Positions 6,556-10,009 of a DNA stretch of 10,009 nucleotides are shown here, one piece after another; the first letter of the stretch is position 1; every line of letters starts with the position of its first letter. Source of the stretch: Pseudonocardiales bacterium (GTDB lineage Bacteria > Actinomycetota > Actinomycetes > Mycobacteriales > Pseudonocardiaceae); NCBI GenBank assembly GCA_025465385.1, contig JAODNG010000003.1, forward strand, positions 1 to 10,009, written 5' to 3'. The notes below the pieces were generated by a model that worked only from the letters and a program-made list of their open reading frames with translations, was not told the origin of the DNA and ran no database searches. Made by a program: the position numbers and the translations under genes.

Positions 6556-6665
6556 CGCGAACGGTGATGCAGATCGTCGGGCACACCGTTATGGAGACGA
6601 CGATGGAGCGCTACGGGCACGTGAACCTGGACGACCAATCTGAGGCACTCAGCCTCCTCGATTAG
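6531..6665 (+). pseudogene. C-terminal 44 residues of a tyrosine recombinase (integrase)
   Basis: The frame reads LLLSLGVPPRTVMQIVGHTV, then METTMERYGHVNLDDQSEAL and SLLD, then TAG. This is the end of phage/AICE-type integrases: the GH box and the nucleophilic Tyr in MERYGH are present, while the upstream Leu-Arg-His box and the rest of the catalytic and arm-binding domains are replaced by IS110 sequence on the opposite strand. It may be the leftover integrase of the same decayed element that left the replication gene and the tRNA-Arg att site 3.3 kb to the left, which is inference from element content. Confidence 0.82.
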
Positions 6666-6699
6666 GTGTTCAGGTAGGCCATTGTTGTACCAAATGGAT

Positions 6700-7515
6700 C
6701 TAGGGGCAGCCGATACGAGCTGCCCCTACTGCCGTCGGGTGCGCGGTCAGGGTGGCGGTGGTGAGTACCGGCACTGAGGAGAAGAAGTAGCATCGATGCT
6801 CGTCGGCGGCAGTGAGGCTGTCCATCCATCGGGAGGCATCGTCGGGGGATATTCCGCCGTTCGCTATCGCGTAGGCGGCGATCAGCCGGGCAGCCCAGTA
6901 GCTGAAGGTGTCTGCATGAAAATGGCGATTGAGGATGGTCAGCGGGCGCTGGTGCACGGCGGTGAAGCCAGCGTGCTCCAGCAGCAGCGGTAACACCACC
7001 GGCAGGTTCGGATGCGGTGCGTGCCCATGCCATGCCGAGACCATGCGGGCGGTAAGCTCCGCTTCACCGCCCGCCCACCACAACGAGCCCCAGTTGGTGG
7101 CCACGTTGACGAACCGTCCACCAGGTTTCGTCACGCGTGCGGCCTCGGCCACGGCGGTTTCCACATCCGGCACATACTCCAGCACCTGGACATAAACCGT
7201 GGCGTCGAAGAGCTCATCGGCTGCGGCCACGGCGCGCATGTCTTCCACCCGTACCTGCACCTGAGTCATGTCCTTACAGTGCGACCGGGCCGCAGTGAGC
7301 TGATCAGGACTCACGTCGATCCCGATCGCCAGACCCTGCTCACCCACCGCCGCACCGATTTCACGCAGCAGCAACCCGGACCCGCACCCGGCCTCAAGCA
7401 CCTGCTCACCCGGAGCAACCGCCAGCGCCTCCAACACAGCCAGGCGTCGGGCAACCAGATCCCGACAGGCCGCCAAGCGTTGCTGGACTACCGCCAACTC
7501 GCCCACAAACTCCAT
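6700..7515 (-). CDS. Class I SAM-dependent methyltransferase (271 aa)
   Basis: A cytoplasmic Rossmann-fold methyltransferase that transfers a methyl group from S-adenosylmethionine; the acceptor is unknown. Motif I is VLEAGCGSG (39-47), the ribose-binding acidic loop is GIDVSP (65-70), motif III is VRVEDMRAV (89-96), motif IV is FDATVYVQVLEYVPD (103-117), and the post-motif is ARVTKPGGRF (126-135), the Methyltransf_11/UbiE layout. The region after residue 145, with WHGHAPHPN and a His-rich NRHFHAD, is the likely substrate cap. The start ATG at 7513-7515 has GGAGAG a few bases upstream, a clear ribosome site. It faces the integrase remnant and has no co-directional neighbour close by, so it seems to be a single-gene unit. 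Confidence 0.9.
   Translation of the reverse strand: MEFVGELAVVQQRLAACRDLVARRLAVLEALAVAPGEQVLEAGCGSGLLLREIGAAVGEQGLAIGIDVSPDQLTAARSHCKDMTQVQVRVEDMRAVAAADELFDATVYVQVLEYVPDVETAVAEAARVTKPGGRFVNVATNWGSLWWAGGEAELTARMVSAWHGHAPHPNLPVVLPLLLEHAGFTAVHQRPLTILNRHFHADTFSYWAARLIAAYAIANGGISPDDASRWMDSLTAADEHRCYFFSSVPVLTTATLTAHPTAVGAARIGCP
6701..6728. terminator. 10-bp hairpin between converging integrase and methyltransferase ends
   Basis: TAGGGGCAGC (6701-6710) pairs perfectly with 6719-6728 across an 8-base loop. It overlaps the last codons and stop of the minus-strand methyltransferase and lies 36 bases after the plus-strand integrase stop, where a shared terminator would be expected. Confidence 0.5.
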
Positions 7516-7870
7516 ATCTCTCCATAGTTCCCGTCGACCGGCTCACCTCGGCGAATTTTCCCACGGGCGTCACACACGCACTCGTCGCGTCGCGTCGCGC
7601 GCCAACGCGCGCTCGGCGGCAGATGAGTACATTGCGATGATCACGTGCACCGGAGCCGGGTCCGAACACGATCGGGCCGAGGTGGTCCATAAAGGCGTGC
7701 CTTGCTCGCCACCGCGAACCGAGGCGACCAACGACCTCACCGGGCACTGATGTTTCTATGTCAAGCCATAGGGGCATCAGTCCCCTCCCGTTCGATTGCT
7801 AGCCGTCTCGGGTGGTGACAGCGTTGTGCCGATGATCGTCGCGCTCGATGATGAACGGCTACACGAGCGA
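7516..7870. other. Intergenic stretch between divergent methyltransferase and GH13 remnant
   Basis: About 355 bases with no gene I can support. Reading frames on the minus strand are Gly/Arg-rich and start late. It holds a GTCGC triplication (7584-7598) running into a small hairpin CGCGCG-CCAA-CGCGCG (7596-7611), upstream of the methyltransferase and possibly within its control region. Confidence 0.5.
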
Positions 7871-7885
7871 TCGAGAGGGAATACC

Positions 7886-8157
7886 ATGGTGGTCTCGCAG
7901 AATTTGTCACCGCCGACACACCTATGGGCGCGACGCTGGTCGACGGCGGGGCGACGTTCCAGGTGTGGGCTCCGCGCGCAGCGCATGTCTATGTCGCGCG
8001 AGGGGACACGAGCGCATACCAGGCGGCGCCACAGGACGAGCTCGTACGCGACCCCTCGACCGGCCACTGGACCGGATTCGTCCCCGGCGTTGTCGATGGG
8101 TCGACCTACCGCTACTACGTCGTCGGCACGGACTACCCGTGCGGCTGGCGCTGTTGA
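7886..8157 (+). pseudogene. N-terminal remnant of a GH13/CBM48 alpha-glucan enzyme
   Basis: From ATG 7924 the frame reads MGATLVDGGATFQVWAPRAA and later DPSTGHWTGFVPGV with YRYYVVGTD, the CBM48-type beta-sandwich found at the front of branching enzymes, trehalohydrolases and related GH13 proteins. It stops at 8157, after about 70 matching residues of an enzyme normally above 500, so the catalytic barrel is missing. A strong ribosome site (GAGAGGGA) instead precedes ATG 7886, whose frame reads MVVSQNLSPPT and then departs; removing one CA from ACACAC at 7915-7920 would join it to PMGATLV. I therefore place the original start at 7886 with a two-base slip. Its end overlaps the tail of the minus-strand flippase-like gene, so the truncation point is probably that junction. 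Confidence 0.72.
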
Positions 8158-9363
8158 TCACGGGCGTCGTGCCTGAATGGCGCTGCATCGATGGTGACCG
8201 GGTCGCGCCGCAACTGTTGGACCGCAATCACCATCCAGCCCGCGCCGACGACTCCGGCTAAGCTGATCAGCCGGTACAGCAAGACCGCGGGCAACGCCGC
8301 CGCGGCCGGGACTCCACCCGCGACCAGAGCGAGGACGAGGGCGGCCTCCACCACACCGATACCGCCGGGTACCAGCGACAGCCCTGAGCTGGCCATGCCT
8401 GCGGTGTAGGCGACGACCAACAGTGGCAGTGTCAGTCCGTGCACGCTCAGGGCCGCCGCGCCATGCGGCCAGACAGCCCGCGTCGAAGGCCCAGTTGAGC
8501 AGCGCGAACCCGGTCGCCACAGTCCAGTCGCGGCCGCTGGGCCGCACGGATCGCAGCTGGGCCACCAGCTCGTCCAGCACGTCGGCCCCCGCCGCGGGAT
8601 GGCGATGCCGAACCCGATTCGCCCGGGTCAGGACCCACCGGCCAGCGACGACGACCCGTTCGAGACGCCGGCCGAGGTAGCGGGCACACATCGCCAGGGC
8701 GAGCACGCCGGTGATCTCCATCGTGAGCCGCACCGCGCTGCCCCAACCATCCGCCAGCAGCGAGCCCAGCAACCCCAGCGCGACCAGAGAGCCGGTCGAC
8801 ACCAGCCCGCTCGCGGCCAGACACCACGTGGCCACCGCGCCGCTAGCGCCCCGGCAGCGCATCCACCTGAAGCTGTAGCCGGTGGAAAAGGCGCCGCCAC
8901 CAGGAAGCGTGGCGTGCAAGGAGTTCGCCGCATATACCGCCGCGACGCAGCCGCGCAGCGTCACCACCACGCCGGCCGCACGCAGCAGCCGGCAGCGTGC
9001 CCGAGCGAACATGCTCATCGAGACCGCGGCAGCAACCGTGGCGACGACGAGCCAGCCGGCGTTAGCGCTCGAGAGGGACCTCAGGGCACCGGCGAAATCC
9101 GGACCGACCAGACCGGCCTCGACCACGAGCAGCGCCGCCAACAGGCATCCGACGACGCCACGCCACCGCCGCCGGCGAGACAGTGTCGTGGCAGCGCCAT
9201 TCATGGCCACCGGTGGCGGTGCTGACTCCGGTCGGGCATCGTCGCAAGCAGCGAGTTCCCCAGTAACGCGTCGCAGAGTCGGCGCTGTCATGCCCTGCAG
9301 CGTCCCGCCGGAAGCTGTGTTAGAGCTGTGCGGCTGCTGTCGGTCGCATCCGAGCAGGAGCAT
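8133..9363 (-). pseudogene. LPG_synthase_TM (UPF0104) flippase-like membrane protein, one frameshift
   Basis: Two overlapping minus-strand frames form one protein of about 410 residues. The first (from 9363) carries Arg-rich residues 61-68, a first membrane helix (70-88), SMSMFARARCRLL (115-128), the family hallmark ANSLHATLPGGGAFSTGYSF (146-165), further helices and LLNWAFDAGCLAA (288-300). Near 8455-8480 it shifts frame and continues with LPLLVVAYTAGMASSGLSLV, PGGIGVVEAAL and LLYRLISL to the stop at 8133. That is the normal order of the AglD-like transmembrane domain also found in lysylphosphatidylglycerol synthases; family roles are in lipid or lipid-linked sugar handling, the substrate here unknown. 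The ATG at 9361-9363 lies one base after the YggT-like stop (TGA-G-ATG), suggesting coupled translation; ATG 9291 is an alternative. The shift could be decay or a sequence error. Confidence 0.82.
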
Positions 9364-9364
9364 C

Positions 9365-9573
9365 TCAGGTACCGTCGCGCCGGAACCGGGGCAGCACCCG
9401 GCGGACAGATGCCAACACCGGCCCGGTCACGGCGTGCGCCATCCGGCGCGCCGGGATCGACCACCTCCCGCCCCCGGGAGCCAGTACCCCACCCAGTCCA
9501 GCATCATCCGCGCCACGAGCGCCAGTTCGAAAACCAGCAGTACCAGCCCCAACAACACCCCCACAGCACCCAT
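9365..9573 (-). pseudogene. YggT-family small membrane protein, frameshifted and short
   Basis: ATG 9571-9573 has an excellent ribosome site (AAAGGAG, five-base spacing). The frame reads MGAVGVLLGLVLLVFELALV and ARMMLDWVG, the first YggT helix and its conserved Arg-x-x-x-Asp-Trp segment. It then derails at the G-run near 9493-9496; adding one base restores VLAPGGG, ARRMAHAVTGPVLASVRRVL and a stop at 9365-9367. The Thr-x-Pro-V-L-x-x-VRR-x-L-P motif is the YggT loop. The usual second helix of this roughly 90-100 residue family is missing, so even the repaired protein is about 70 residues. It stands directly before the flippase-like gene, apparently its operon partner. YggT proteins have no firmly established biochemical role. 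Confidence 0.68.
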
Positions 9574-9956
9574 GACGGCTCCTTTGCCGCCACCACCGTC
9601 GACCCCCCACATCTGAGTCAGGTGTTTCTCGATCAGGCTCCTCAACCGGGCAGTGGGATCGCTGATGGTCTTGGACGTTGTAGTTCGTGGCATCCGTGGG
9701 CAGTGAGATGGGATGTGGTCGACACCGCTCGCTAGGGGTGTGACCCTCCGTCGACTGACGCGATGTTGCTGTCTTGGCCAGGATCGGTCGACCTCGGCGC
9801 GAGCGGTGTCGTCTGCGTGTGCGGCTGGGCGGTGTGACCTGATAGCTTCCTCGCGTCGCCCGACCGTGCCGTGTCAAGGCGCCCGATGTGAGATTGGGAG
9901 TGCGGAGGAGTGCGGCCCTTTGACGCGGTGTGGTAACCCATCGTGAGGTCGATGGG
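9574..9956. other. Intergenic stretch upstream of the YggT/flippase unit
   Basis: About 380 bases with no reading frame I can support on either strand; translations are Arg/Ser/Thr-rich and match nothing I know. It should hold the minus-strand promoter of the YggT-like gene and, at its right end, that of a possible plus-strand gene. No clear promoter boxes are visible. Confidence 0.45.
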
Positions 9957-10009
9957 ATGCCACTACCCTCCCAACCCGACCTAACCGCACCAGTGCTCGT
10001 GGCCGGCCA
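9957..10009 (+). CDS. Possible start of a gene cut by the window edge
   Basis: ATG 9957 opens a frame MPLPSQPDLTAPVLVAG that stays open to the end. GAGG and a GGG lie 5-13 bases upstream as a plausible ribosome site. Only 17 residues are visible, too few to name a family. Confidence 0.35.
   Translation, partial: MPLPSQPDLTAPVLVAG

Noticed and set aside
7406..7777. Minus-strand 123-residue frame upstream of the methyltransferase
   Set aside because: Its second half overlaps the methyltransferase start in another frame and the composition is Gly/Arg-rich with no recognisable motif.
9365..9877. Long minus-strand frame reaching upstream of the YggT-like gene
   Set aside because: Only its last 45 or so residues are real YggT sequence, entered by a frameshift; the upstream part is unrecognisable and the ribosome site supports a start at 9573 in the other frame.
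9919..9947. Promoter for the gene at the right edge (TTGACG)
   Set aside because: The -35 box is good but no acceptable -10 box is found at the right distance.

Overview
The window is GC-rich DNA with GTG starts, a RepSA/AICE-type replication gene remnant and actinobacterial protein families, so it most likely comes from a Pseudonocardiales-like actinomycete. The order is a judgement from protein style; no taxonomic marker gene is present. It reads as an accessory region in which a few intact genes sit among the wreckage of mobile elements.

Left (1-2650): a small Cys-motif hypothetical protein (177-473) is followed by a 602-residue protein made almost wholly of WD40 repeats (613-2421), with no visible effector domain. 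Just behind it lie the C-terminal tail of a lost alpha/beta hydrolase and a perfect 16-bp hairpin.

Left-centre (2760-3260): a frameshifted replication-initiator fragment and, 0.2 kb on, the 3' part of a tRNA-Arg on the minus strand. Together they look like the end of a decayed actinomycete integrative element with its attachment site.

Centre (3383-5845): a sugar-porter-like MFS transporter (4015-5451) is flanked by two same-orientation copies of a noncoding repeat with a 22-23 bp stem and a second small stem that shows a compensatory base-pair change. The left copy carries another perfect 19-bp hairpin inside its loop. This repeat pair is the least explained structure in the window.

Right-centre (5850-6730): a 5'-truncated IS110-family transposase (minus strand) abuts the C-terminal 44 residues of a tyrosine recombinase (plus strand). 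A hairpin at 6701-6728 separates these from an intact class I SAM methyltransferase (minus strand, 6700-7515).

Right (7516-10009): a broken GH13/CBM48 N-terminus meets tail-to-tail a two-gene minus-strand unit. That unit is a short YggT-like membrane protein followed, one base after its stop codon, by an LPG_synthase_TM/flippase-like membrane protein; each needs one frameshift to be read through. A possible new gene begins at the right edge (9957). I see no CRISPR array, rRNA, complete tRNA, or recognisable complete defence or biosynthetic system.
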